This document shows, piece after piece, positions 23,473-31,762 of a stretch of 64,000 bases of DNA. Both the position numbers and the translations under genes were made by a program. The stretch comes from Planctomycetota bacterium. Its GTDB lineage: Bacteria; Planctomycetota; UBA1135; GCA-002686595. Position 1 is the stretch's first letter. Each line of letters begins with the position of its first letter. The notes beneath the pieces are model-generated. The model did no database searches. It saw only the letters and a list, made by a program, of their open reading frames with translations, and was not told the origin of the DNA. Location: positions 1 through 64,000 of the forward strand of contig JADYYP010000053.1 of the NCBI GenBank assembly GCA_020853575.1, read 5' to 3'.

Positions 23473-26409
23473 ATGGTGCCGCCCGCCCGCGATCCGCAGT
23501 TCTTGCTGGAGCATTCGGGCTTCGTGCGCGAGCTCGTGCGGCGGCTCGTCTTCGATCCGGAGCTCGCTCGCGACGTGGAGCAGCAAACCTGGCTCGCCGC
23601 GCTGCGCAACCAGCCGCCGGCCGCGGATTCGGCGCGCGCTTGGCTGTCGGCGATCGCGCGCAACCTGGCGCGGCGCGCGTGGCGCGCGAAGGCGCGGCGC
23701 GAGGAACGCGAGCTCGACCCGCATCCGCAGGCCGCGACTCCGACGCCAGCGGAGATCCTCGAGCGCGAAGCCCTGCGACGCGAGGTCATCGAGGCCTTGC
23801 TCGCGCTCGAAGAGCCGTGGCGCGAGACCTTGGTGCTGCACTTCCTCGAGGAGCTGACGACGCACGCCGTCGCGGAGCGCATGGGTGTGCCGCACGAAAC
23901 CGTGCGCACGCGCGTCAAGCGCGGCCTCGAGCTCCTGCGCGCGCGGCTCGAGCGCCGCACGCACCTGCACGGCGCCGCGCTTTCGCTGGCGCTGGTCGAG
24001 GGCTGGCGCCTTTCTCCTCCTCCGCTCGCCGTCGTCGCGGCGTCGGTCTCGTCCCTTTCGATCGGAGCCGCGCTGATGAGCACCGCAGGCAAATCGTTGG
24101 TCGCCGCCGCAGCCCTCGTCACGCTGCTCGCGGCCTATCGATTCACGGCGAACACGGAGCCCGCGTTGCCCGAGGAACCGCGGGCGGCGGCGGAGTCTGT
24201 GGAGACGTTGCAGCCTCGCGCGGAAGAGTCGGTTGCGCCGTCGGCGAACGCGACCTCGCGCAGCGAGCTCCCCCAGGCGGTCGAGGTCGCTTCGCCGACC
24301 GTCGCGCTCGCCGCGCCAGAGCTCGGAACGCTGCTCGTGCGCGCTCGCTGGACCGATGGATCCGCCGCGCCGGGCGTCGGCTTCGTGCTGCACTCGGCCA
24401 ATGCCACGGACTACTTTCGCGACGCGACGCGCCATTGGACCGGAGCGGACGGGAGCGTGCGCGTCGAGCGCGTGCCGCTGGGACGCGTGACTCTGTACAG
24501 CGACCGAGGTTCCTCCGTGCGGGGCGAGGCGCGGGCGGGCGAGACGACCGAGGTCGTGCTGCCGATGCAGGACGGATTCACGTTGAAGGGGCGCGTGCTC
24601 GACGTGGACCGCACGCCAGTTCCCGGGGCCGAGGTGTTCCTCTGGGAGTGCGTCGACGATCCCGACCAAGGCTGGGTGGTGGCGCGCAGCGACGCGCGCG
24701 GCGAGTACACCGTGCGAGGACTCGGTGAGATGCTCAATTTCGTCTCCGCTCGCGCCGCGGGCCGAACACCGACGGTGCAACGGCTCGTGATGTCGAACGC
24801 CGACACGACAGTCGAGGTCGATTTGGTCTTCGAGCACCGCGGGGGCAGCGTGCGCGGCCGCGTGCTCGACGAACAGGGCCTGCCACTCGCCGGAGCGACC
24901 GTGGTCGTCGGCGGAACGGGCCAGGAGCAGCCGCTGCGACTGGCCGATGGAGCGGAAGGTCGCGCGCCGGCCGGGCAGCGCGTGTTCACGGGGGAGGACG
25001 GGGATTTCGTGGTGGAGGGCGTCCCGACCGGAACGGTTTCGGTGCAAGCGCGCGGTCGCGGGTACGCGGTCTGGAGCGGTTCGGTCGAAGTCACGGGAAC
25101 CGCTGCGAGCTCGATCGCGATCCAACTTTCGCGCGGCGCGCGGATCGAAGGCACGGTGCGCACTCGAGGCGGGGAGCCTGTCGCGCGCGCGCAAGTCAGC
25201 GTCGACGTTTTGTCGGGCTTGGGAGGCGCGTTCCGTCTGACGAGAGCCGACGGGAGCTTCTCGATGGACGGGCTCACGCCTGGACCCGTGAAGCTGCGCG
25301 TGGCGCACGACGAGCTCGGAAGCACATCGACTTCGTTGTCGGTCGCGGAGGGCCAAACGGCGCGCGCGGAGCTGGTGCTGTCGAGCGGCCTGGTGCTGCG
25401 CGTTCGGGTCGACGGTCGGGCCGCGGACTGGACGGACGGATTCGTGCACGCATCGGTCACGGCGCCCACGGACGAGACCGCGAATTACTATCGCTCGGCG
25501 CGCATCGACTCGCGCGGCATCGCCGAGCTGACGCAATGTCCCGAGCAGCCCCTGCGAATCGAGCTGTACGCACCGGGTGACGCGGTGTATCCGCGCGCGG
25601 TGGTCGAGGACGTGCTCGCGAGCATCGGAGAGCTCGTGATCCAGCCCGATCCCGCTCGCATCGGCAAGGTGCAGCTCGTGGGACGCATCGTCGACGCGCG
25701 CGGAGAGCCCGTGGGGAGCGCTCGAATCGTGCCCTCGCTCCGCGGCCAGCCAACGTCCTCGATCGAGGCCTGCGACGGCCAAACTGGGCGCTTCGCCATC
25801 GGACCGGTCTCACCTGGTCAGTGGTCGATCCACGCGCAGGCCACTGGCTATGTCGACGTGCGGACGCCGTGGGTCGACGTCGCGTCGGGCGAAACCCACG
25901 ACTTCGGCGAGCTCGTGATGCAGCGCGGCGCGAGGTTGTGCCTGGTCGGCCTGCGGAAGGCACCGGCCGTGCGCGCGTGTTTCGAGGACGCGGCCGGAGC
26001 TCGTCACGAGTTGCACGCCGTCGACGGTCGGTGGCTCTCCGAGTGGATTCCCGAAGGGCGCGGCTGGTTGGTGACGGGCGGAGGAGCGGTTGCGTTGGCG
26101 GTGCAGCGCGTGGACCTGCTGGCCGGCGAGACCCAGGAAGTGCGCGTGTTCGAGCGCAACGTCGAGCCGCGGCGCCTGCGGCGGGCGGGGGCACAGGCCG
26201 GTGAGGCCACGCGGGTCGACGTGCGCGATGGCAGCGGCGTGTCGCTTGGGGTGTTCGCGTTCGAGGGCGAGCTCGGAACCGCGCTGGTGCCGCTCGCCAA
26301 CGGTCGCTACGAGCTGCGCCTGCTCGCCCAGGAGCGCGAGCTCGGACGTCGCACGCTCGACGTCACCGACGCGCACGGTGTCGAACCGATCGAGCTCGCG
26401 CTCGACTGA
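23473..26409 (+). CDS. Second sigma-70 factor fused to hydrophobic segment and Ig-like array
   Basis: 978 residues. The start MVPPARDPQF follows AAGG (23464-23467); the frame is open further upstream but reads as noise. Sigma region 2 spans about 12-70 (VFDPELARDVEQQTWLAAL, AWLSAIARNLARRAWR). Region 4 spans about 100-160 (ALEEPWRETLVLHFLEELTT, VAERMGVPHETVRTRVKRGL). One or two hydrophobic segments follow (about 184-202 and 206-222), then a Pro/Glu/Ala linker and repeats opening LKGRVLDVDRTPVPGA, VRGRVLDEQGLPLAGA, IEGTVRTRGGEPVARA and LVGRIVDARGEPVGSA. The layout matches the gene at 10975, although sequence identity looks low. If both hydrophobic segments span the membrane, the array would stay cytoplasmic. 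An internal SD-ATG lies at the junction. Confidence 0.85.
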   Translation: MVPPARDPQFLLEHSGFVRELVRRLVFDPELARDVEQQTWLAALRNQPPAADSARAWLSAIARNLARRAWRAKARREERELDPHPQAATPTPAEILEREALRREVIEALLALEEPWRETLVLHFLEELTTHAVAERMGVPHETVRTRVKRGLELLRARLERRTHLHGAALSLALVEGWRLSPPPLAVVAASVSSLSIGAALMSTAGKSLVAAAALVTLLAAYRFTANTEPALPEEPRAAAESVETLQPRAEESVAPSANATSRSELPQAVEVASPTVALAAPELGTLLVRARWTDGSAAPGVGFVLHSANATDYFRDATRHWTGADGSVRVERVPLGRVTLYSDRGSSVRGEARAGETTEVVLPMQDGFTLKGRVLDVDRTPVPGAEVFLWECVDDPDQGWVVARSDARGEYTVRGLGEMLNFVSARAAGRTPTVQRLVMSNADTTVEVDLVFEHRGGSVRGRVLDEQGLPLAGATVVVGGTGQEQPLRLADGAEGRAPAGQRVFTGEDGDFVVEGVPTGTVSVQARGRGYAVWSGSVEVTGTAASSIAIQLSRGARIEGTVRTRGGEPVARAQVSVDVLSGLGGAFRLTRADGSFSMDGLTPGPVKLRVAHDELGSTSTSLSVAEGQTARAELVLSSGLVLRVRVDGRAADWTDGFVHASVTAPTDETANYYRSARIDSRGIAELTQCPEQPLRIELYAPGDAVYPRAVVEDVLASIGELVIQPDPARIGKVQLVGRIVDARGEPVGSARIVPSLRGQPTSSIEACDGQTGRFAIGPVSPGQWSIHAQATGYVDVRTPWVDVASGETHDFGELVMQRGARLCLVGLRKAPAVRACFEDAAGARHELHAVDGRWLSEWIPEGRGWLVTGGGAVALAVQRVDLLAGETQEVRVFERNVEPRRLRRAGAQAGEATRVDVRDGSGVSLGVFAFEGELGTALVPLANGRYELRLLAQERELGRRTLDVTDAHGVEPIELALD
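24064..24078 (+). promoter_or_regulatory. Internal ribosome-binding site and in-frame ATG at the second sigma/TM junction
   Basis: GGAG at 24064-24067, eight bases, then ATG at 24076 (codon 202, in frame), giving MSTAGKSLVAAAALV... with a hydrophobic leader. Spacing and the preceding ATC match the site in the other fusion gene; the encoded peptide (IGxxLM) is conserved too. Confidence 0.45.
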
Positions 26410-26606
26410 GAGGCGTTTGGCCCGGCGCGGACGCACCGCTGGACGCGGCTAGCCGCGCGAGCGCGCTCGGTCCACGGGAGAAGCCCGCGCCCCGCGCGCC
26501 GACGCGAAAACTCGTCCGGCTGGGGCGCGCTCTCGAGGTGCTATGGCCGCGTGCGCGATCGAGCGCCCGGCCCGCGTGCAGTAGACTTCGGCGTTCCGTT
26601 GCCGGC

Positions 26607-27773
26607 ATGCGCGTCCTGATCACCTCACCCGTGTTCCCGCCCGACTTGGGTGGCCCGGCGGTCTACGTGCCGAGCTTGGGGCGCTTCCTGGTCGAGCGCG
26701 GCCACGACGTGTCCGTGGTGGCCTTCTGCGCCGAGGCGCATCCGCAGGGCTATCCGTTTCGCGTCACGGCGATCACGCGCGGGCCGCTGCCGCTGCGCTA
26801 CCTCAAGGCCTTTTGGAAGGTGTTCCTCGCCGCGCGCCGCGTGGACGTGGTGTACGTCAACGAGCACCTCGCGCTGCTGCACGTGCTCGCCGGCAAGCTC
26901 GCGCGCAAGCCGGTGATGATCCGCATCATGGTCGACGGCGCTTGGGAGATCAGTCACCGCAAGGGCTGGATCGATGGCGACGACATCGACACCTTCGAGA
27001 GCAAGTCCTACGGCTGGAAGGTCGGCCTGGTGCGTTCGCTGCAAGCGCGTTGGTGGCGTTGGTGCGACCGCATCATCGCTTGCTCGGACTACCTGCGGCG
27101 CATTCCGATCGAACGCTACGGCATCCCGGCGTCGAAGCTGCAGTTGATCTTCAACGCCTACCACGGACCGGCGGCGCGTGAGTCGAGCGAGACCAAGGCG
27201 CTGGCGCGCGAACGGCTCGGGCTGCGCGCGGACAAGCGCTACCTGCTCACGATCTGTCGCTTGATGGTGTGGAAGCGCGTCGACGGCATCATCCGGGCCC
27301 TGCGCGAGCTTCCCGACGACGTCGAGCTGCTCGTCGCCGGCGACGGAGACATGCTCGAGCCCTGGCGTGCCCACGCGGCGGAGCTCGGACTCTCCGCGCG
27401 CGTGCAGTTCCTGGGCAACGTGCCCTACGCGAAGATCCCGTCCTACATCCGCGCGGCGGACGTGTTCGTGCTCAACAGCCAGTACGAGGGCCTGTCGCAC
27501 ACCTTGCTGGAGGTTAGCGCGATCGGCGTCCCGATCGTGTGCACCGGCGTGTGCGGGAATCCCGAGGTGGTCGAGCACGAGGTCAACGGCCTGTTGGTGC
27601 CGTCCAAGGACGATGCGGCGCTGTGCGCGGCGATCCGCCGCGTGCTCGACCAGCCGGAGCTGGCGCAGCGCTTCGTGGCCCAGGGCTGGGCGCGCATGGA
27701 GCGTTTCTCGCGCGAGCGCACCTTCGCCAGCGTCGAGGCCGCCCTGGGCGAACTTGCCTCGCAGCGCCGCTGA
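26607..27773 (+). CDS. Glycosyltransferase family 4 (GT-B fold)
   Basis: 388 residues from MRVLITSPVFPPDLGGPAVY, a standard GT4 N-terminus with the glycine-rich loop that contacts the acceptor. The C-terminal half has the donor site: LLTICRLMVWKRVDGIIRAL, LVAGDGDMLEPW, VQFLGNVPYAKIPSYI, VFVLNSQYEGLSHTLLEVSA (ExxxxxxxE-type region) and VCGNPEVVEHEVNGLLV. Such enzymes add sugars to cell-surface polysaccharide or lipid acceptors using nucleotide sugars, at the cytoplasmic face of the membrane. A TAGACT box lies 19 bp before the ATG. It is not in an obvious polysaccharide cluster, so the acceptor is unknown. Confidence 0.9.
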   Translation: MRVLITSPVFPPDLGGPAVYVPSLGRFLVERGHDVSVVAFCAEAHPQGYPFRVTAITRGPLPLRYLKAFWKVFLAARRVDVVYVNEHLALLHVLAGKLARKPVMIRIMVDGAWEISHRKGWIDGDDIDTFESKSYGWKVGLVRSLQARWWRWCDRIIACSDYLRRIPIERYGIPASKLQLIFNAYHGPAARESSETKALARERLGLRADKRYLLTICRLMVWKRVDGIIRALRELPDDVELLVAGDGDMLEPWRAHAAELGLSARVQFLGNVPYAKIPSYIRAADVFVLNSQYEGLSHTLLEVSAIGVPIVCTGVCGNPEVVEHEVNGLLVPSKDDAALCAAIRRVLDQPELAQRFVAQGWARMERFSRERTFASVEAALGELASQRR

Positions 27774-27789
27774 AGCGTCGCTGGCTGGC

Positions 27790-27817
27790 TTGCGAGGTGG
27801 GGGACTTCAGCTAGCCT
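27790..27817 (+). promoter_or_regulatory. Promoter of the secreted-protein gene (TTGCGA-16-TAGCCT)
   Basis: TTGCGA at 27790-27795 and TAGCCT at 27812-27817 with a 16-bp spacer, 107 bp before the ATG at 27925. The boxes and spacing are almost the same as at 17247-17274. Confidence 0.45.
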
Positions 27818-27924
27818 CCAGGGCACGCCCAGGAGTCGAGCTGCACCCGGCCGCGCCGTCCCACGATGGCGCGGTGGCCGCTCTCGGAAGCGCCCCCGCA
27901 ACTTCCTTTCTCAAGAGTCCGTCC

Positions 27925-28983
27925 ATGCGCTCGATCGCACGCAATCTTGCCACCCTCGTCCTCGCCACCGTCACCGCTGCAGTCGCCGCGGCGCAGAGCT
28001 TCAACATCGACTGCAACAACGTGTTCGCCAAGCCGACCAATGCCTACGGCGCGGCCGCCGCGCAGCCCGGCTACTGGACCAACGTCGATGGCTTCGGATT
28101 GCTCGCGCCGCAACCGTTGTTCGACACCGCCGGCGCGGCGACGAGCGTCACGATGGACGCGACCACCGGCTTCAACTTCGCCTTCGACAACGCGCTGACC
28201 AGCGGCAACGACGCCGCATTGCTCGACGACCTGCAGGACATCAACGGTGCGACCACCTGGACCATCGCCGGGCTTTCGGCCGGCAACTACAAGGTCTTCG
28301 CCTATGCCTGGGCACCCGACAACGTGAGCTACGTCACCGGCGTGAACGTCGTCGGCGGCGCCAATGGAACGCAGAACTGCGGCGGGGCCGCGTGGAGCGG
28401 CGCCCACGTCGCCGGCGTCACCTATGTGGCCGATCAAGTCAACGCGGTGCCCAGTGGCGGCTCGATCACGATTCAGTTCACCACCGTCACGGGCTTCGGC
28501 TCCGCCAACGGAATCCAGATCGTCAAGCTGCCGAATGGCCCGGCTCCCACGCCCTACTGCACCTCGGGCACTTCGACCAACGGTTGCCAGCCGCTGATCA
28601 GCGCCACCAACAACCCGAGTCTCAGCCTGGCCGCTCCGTGCGCGATCACCATCCAAGGCGTCGAGGGCCAGAAGAACGGCATCGTGTTCTACGGCCTGAC
28701 GCCGAACTTCGCCGGGTCGAGCTGGTGCGGCAGCGGGACCAGCCTGCTGTGCGTGAAGTCGCCGACGCAGCGCACGTCCAACCAGAACTCGGGCGGCACC
28801 GCGGGCCTGTGCGACGGTCAGATCTCGCTCAACTGGGACACCTACCAGCTCACGCACCCCGGAGCGCTCGGCAACCCGTGGTTCGTCGGGGCGACGGCCC
28901 ACGTGCAGGGCTGGTACCGCGATCCGCCGGCCTGCAAGACGACCCAGCTCACCCAGGCGATCACGCTGACCTACCTGCCCTGA
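27925..28983 (+). CDS. Secreted protein with shared four-cysteine C-terminal domain
   Basis: 352 residues with a clear signal peptide (MRSIARNLATLVLATVTAAVAAAQS). The middle part (FNIDCNNVFAKPTNAYGAA, TTWTIAGLSAGNYKVFAYAW, VNAVPSGGSITIQFTTVTGFG, SANGIQIVKL) looks like an extracellular beta-sandwich. Residues 210-352 (nt 28552-28980) are the domain also found at the ends of the proteins at 36521, 50578 and 53150: YCTSGT..., EGQKNGIVFYGL, LLCVKSPTQRT, NSGGTAGLCDGQ, HPGALGNP, GWYRDPPA and a terminal LTYLP. The gene is followed by a strong terminator and preceded by its own promoter, so it is a single-gene unit. Function unknown; surface or secreted location is expected. Confidence 0.75.
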   Translation: MRSIARNLATLVLATVTAAVAAAQSFNIDCNNVFAKPTNAYGAAAAQPGYWTNVDGFGLLAPQPLFDTAGAATSVTMDATTGFNFAFDNALTSGNDAALLDDLQDINGATTWTIAGLSAGNYKVFAYAWAPDNVSYVTGVNVVGGANGTQNCGGAAWSGAHVAGVTYVADQVNAVPSGGSITIQFTTVTGFGSANGIQIVKLPNGPAPTPYCTSGTSTNGCQPLISATNNPSLSLAAPCAITIQGVEGQKNGIVFYGLTPNFAGSSWCGSGTSLLCVKSPTQRTSNQNSGGTAGLCDGQISLNWDTYQLTHPGALGNPWFVGATAHVQGWYRDPPACKTTQLTQAITLTYLP

Positions 28984-29021
28984 GGGCGGCGACGGGCGCC
29001 ACGAGCGCGCCCGCAATTCGA

Positions 29022-29067
29022 CGCGACCGCGTCCTGGCCCTCGGGCTGGGGCGCGGTCGCGCTGTTT
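29022..29067 (+). terminator. Intrinsic terminator after the secreted-protein gene
   Basis: Ten-base perfect arms CGCGACCGCG (29022-29031) and CGCGGTCGCG (29052-29061), with further pairing inside the loop, followed by CTGTTTG. It lies 38 bp after the stop. Confidence 0.6.
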
Positions 29068-29171
29068 GCGCCGGCCCGCGCGGATTTGCCTGAGGGAGGC
29101 TCGGCGCGCTCGACGTGGAGCTCTCGGGCCATTCGCCGCTCGAACCAGCATCGACAGCTGGCCACCGGTCT

Positions 29172-29194
29172 GTTACTAAACAATGTTCAGTCAC
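29172..29194 (+). promoter_or_regulatory. TetR-type operator before the exporter operon
   Basis: An imperfect palindrome of 23 bp: left arm GTTACTAAACA, central A, right arm TGTTCAGTCAC, with nine of eleven positions paired. It is an AT-rich island 17 bp before the TetR start at 29212. Position and shape fit autorepression of the whole operon. Confidence 0.65.
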
Positions 29195-29211
29195 CGAACA
29201 CGGGCCACAGC

Positions 29212-29871
29212 ATGACCTCCGCCGACCGTCGGGCGCGCGAGCGCCAACTCGTCCAAGACAAGATCCTCGGCGCCGCGCGCGAGCTGTTCGCGGCGCACGG
29301 CTTCGAGGCCGTCACGCTGCGCAAGATCGCCGCGGCGATCGAGTACGCGCCGGCGGCGATCTACGGCCATTTCGCGGACAAGGAGCAGTTGATCCGCACG
29401 CTGTGCGTGCGCGACTTCGACGACCTGGCGGCGCTGGTGCGGCCGATGGCCGAGCTCGCCGACCCGATCGAGCGCATCTCGGCCGTCGGGCGCGTGTACG
29501 TGCGCTTCGCCATCGAGCACCCCAATCAGTACCGCCTGATGTTCATGCAGCCCTCGCGGGTCGAGCCCGACGCGGCGGCGCTCGAGCGCAAGGGAGACCC
29601 GCACCGCGACGCGTACGCGTTCCTGCGCCACGCGGTGTGCGAGGCGATCGAGCTCGGCCGGGTGCGACCCGAAGTGCGCGATGCGGAGCTCGTGACGCAG
29701 ACCATCTGGGCCGCGGTGCACGGCGTGGTGTCGCTCGAGCTCGCCTTCCAGGGCGACGAGTGGATCGAGTGGCGCCCGATCGAGGCGCGCTCCGGCGCGA
29801 TGATCGACGCCGTGATCGCCGGTCTCACCCTGCCGCCGCGCGCGTCGCGCACGAAGGGGGCGCGGCGATGA
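29212..29871 (+). CDS. TetR family repressor of the exporter operon
   Basis: 219 residues. The helix-turn-helix spans about residues 14-58 (ILGAARELFAAHGFEAVTLR, IAAAIEYAPAAIYGHFADKE). The C-terminal domain (HPNQYRLMFMQPSRVEPDAA, TIWAAVHGVVSLELAF) matches the WHG-type ligand domain common in TetR repressors of efflux systems. The start at 29212 is chosen over an upstream frame extension because the operator lies in between. Its stop overlaps the permease start (ATGA). It is expected to repress the tripartite exporter until an unknown ligand binds. Confidence 0.9.
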   Translation: MTSADRRARERQLVQDKILGAARELFAAHGFEAVTLRKIAAAIEYAPAAIYGHFADKEQLIRTLCVRDFDDLAALVRPMAELADPIERISAVGRVYVRFAIEHPNQYRLMFMQPSRVEPDAAALERKGDPHRDAYAFLRHAVCEAIELGRVRPEVRDAELVTQTIWAAVHGVVSLELAFQGDEWIEWRPIEARSGAMIDAVIAGLTLPPRASRTKGARR

Positions 29872-31028
29872 TCCGCATCGCTCTGCGCATGCTGATCGGC
29901 GATCGCATGAAGTACATCGGCCTGGTCGCGGGGCTGGCCTTCGCCGCGCTGTTGATCACGCAACAAGGCTCGATCTTCGCCGGCTACACGCTGCGCTCGG
30001 GCTCGTGGATCCGCGACACCGCGCAGGCCGACCTGTGGATCATGGATCCGCAGGTGTCCTTCACCGAGGACCGCAAGGCGATGCTCGACAGCTCGCTGCT
30101 GCGCGTGCGCGGCATCGAGGGCATCGAGTGGGCCGTGCCGATGTACAAGGCCTACGTGCAATGTCGCCTGCAGGACGGCACGCGCGTCATCGTGCGTTTG
30201 GTCGGCATCGACGACGCGACGCTCACCGGCGGACCGCCGCTGATGCTCGAAGGCACGCTCGACGCGCTCAAGCAGGACCGCGGAGTGCTGGTCGATGGCA
30301 TCGACGTCGACGACGGCCTGCGGCTCGACCACGCCTCCGACGCCGAGGGGCCGCGGGCGTTGCGCGTCGGAGATCGGCTCGACATCAACGAGCACGAGAC
30401 CGTGGTGGTCGGCATCTACGGGCGCACCACCGAGTTCTTCTGGGATCCGGTGATCTACACCACCTACAGCCGCGCGCTGCGCATGGCGCCGCCGGAGCGC
30501 AAGCAACTGACGTTCGTCTTGGCCAAGGTGAAGCGCGGCTTCGACGCGCAGGAGGTCGCGGCGCGCATCACCGCGAGCACAGGGCTGCGCGCGGACACCT
30601 CCGACCAATTCGAGCAGCGCTCGATGGACTACATCCTCTCCAAGACCGGCATCTTGGTGAACTTCGGCATCACCATCGGACTGGGCTTCGTGATCGGCGT
30701 GTTGATCTCGGGGCAGTTGCTCTACAACTTCATCCTCGAGAACCAGCGCGCCTTCGCCGCGATGAAGGCCATGGGCGCGGACAACTGGATGCTCTTGCGC
30801 ATGGTGTTCGCGCAAGTGTTGCTGGCGGCCTTCGTGGGCTTCGGGATCGGCGTGGGAGTCGCGGCCGCCAGTGGCGCGGTGTTCGAGGGCACCAAGCTGG
30901 CCTTCATGATGGCCTGGCAGGTGCCCGTGTTCGGTGGGCTGGCGATCCTGGTGTGCAGCCTGCTCGCGGCGCTGATCTCGATCCAGCGCGTGCTGCGCCT
31001 CGAACCCGCGATCGTGTTCAAGGGGTGA
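29868..31028 (+). CDS. FtsX/DevC-type ABC transporter permease
   Basis: 386 residues. One N-terminal transmembrane helix (YIGLVAGLAFAALLITQQG) is followed by a periplasmic domain of about 230 residues and three C-terminal helices (FGITIGLGFVIGVLISGQLL, LAAFVGFGIGVGVAAASG, PVFGGLAILVCSLLAALI). This is the MacB/FtsX/DevC topology used by mechanotransmission exporters rather than by membrane-spanning channels. NQRAFAAMKAMGA before helix 3 is the coupling helix that meets the ATPase. With the downstream ATPase, HlyD adaptor and outer-membrane channel it forms a complete tripartite exporter similar in gene order to devBCA-tolC systems. The cargo is unknown. Confidence 0.88.
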   Translation: MIRIALRMLIGDRMKYIGLVAGLAFAALLITQQGSIFAGYTLRSGSWIRDTAQADLWIMDPQVSFTEDRKAMLDSSLLRVRGIEGIEWAVPMYKAYVQCRLQDGTRVIVRLVGIDDATLTGGPPLMLEGTLDALKQDRGVLVDGIDVDDGLRLDHASDAEGPRALRVGDRLDINEHETVVVGIYGRTTEFFWDPVIYTTYSRALRMAPPERKQLTFVLAKVKRGFDAQEVAARITASTGLRADTSDQFEQRSMDYILSKTGILVNFGITIGLGFVIGVLISGQLLYNFILENQRAFAAMKAMGADNWMLLRMVFAQVLLAAFVGFGIGVGVAAASGAVFEGTKLAFMMAWQVPVFGGLAILVCSLLAALISIQRVLRLEPAIVFKG

Positions 31029-31033
31029 TCGCG

Positions 31034-31750
31034 ATGAGCTCCGTCGCCATCGAGCGCGCGCTCGCCGTGCGCTGTCGAGCCCTCACCAAGACCTACGGCG
31101 CTGGCGTCAACGCCGTGCAGGCCCTGCGCGGCATCGACCTCGATGTCCTGCAGGGCGAGATGTCGCTGCTCGTCGGCCCCTCGGGGTGCGGGAAGACCAC
31201 GCTGATCTCGCTGATCGCCGGCATCCTCGACCGCAGCGGAGGTGAGTGCGAGGTACTCGGGCAGGACCTGGCGCGACTCGGCGACCGCGAGCGCGCGGCG
31301 TGGCGCGGCCGCAACGTGGGCTTCGTGTTCCAAGCGCTCAACTTGGTGCCGACGTTGACCGCCGCGGAGAACGTCGCCATCCCGCTGATGATCCTGGGCG
31401 CGCGCTACGACGCCGCGTTGCTGCGCGCGGGAGCGATGCTCGAGCGCGTCGGGCTCGGCGGACGCGAGCGCAGCCTGCCCGGCTCGCTCTCCGGAGGCCA
31501 ACAGCAGCGCATCGCGATCGCACGCGCGCTGGTGCACGAGCCGCGCCTGGTGGTGTGCGACGAACCGACCAGCGCGCTCGACCACGAAACCGGTCACAAG
31601 GTCATGGAGCTCCTGCGCGAGGTCGCGGCGCGCGAGGATCGCGCACTGATCGTGGTGACGCACGACGCGCGCATCTTCTCCTTCGCCGACCGCATCGCGC
31701 ACATGGACGACGGCCACGTCGACCGCATCGAAACACCGACTCGCAGCTGA
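31034..31750 (+). CDS. ABC transporter ATP-binding protein (DevA/LolD-like)
   Basis: 238 residues. Walker A VGPSGCGKTTLISLIAG, Q-loop FVFQALNLVP, signature LSGGQQQRIAIARAL, Walker B LVVCDEPTSALD and switch His in VVTHDARI are all intact. It belongs to the MacB/LolD/DevA ATPase group that energises FtsX-type permeases. A GTG at 31025 overlapping the permease stop (GTGA) could also be the start and would add three residues. The HlyD gene begins 12 bp after its stop. Confidence 0.95.
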   Translation: MSSVAIERALAVRCRALTKTYGAGVNAVQALRGIDLDVLQGEMSLLVGPSGCGKTTLISLIAGILDRSGGECEVLGQDLARLGDRERAAWRGRNVGFVFQALNLVPTLTAAENVAIPLMILGARYDAALLRAGAMLERVGLGGRERSLPGSLSGGQQQRIAIARALVHEPRLVVCDEPTSALDHETGHKVMELLREVAAREDRALIVVTHDARIFSFADRIAHMDDGHVDRIETPTRS

Positions 31751-31762
31751 GGGACTCGACCC

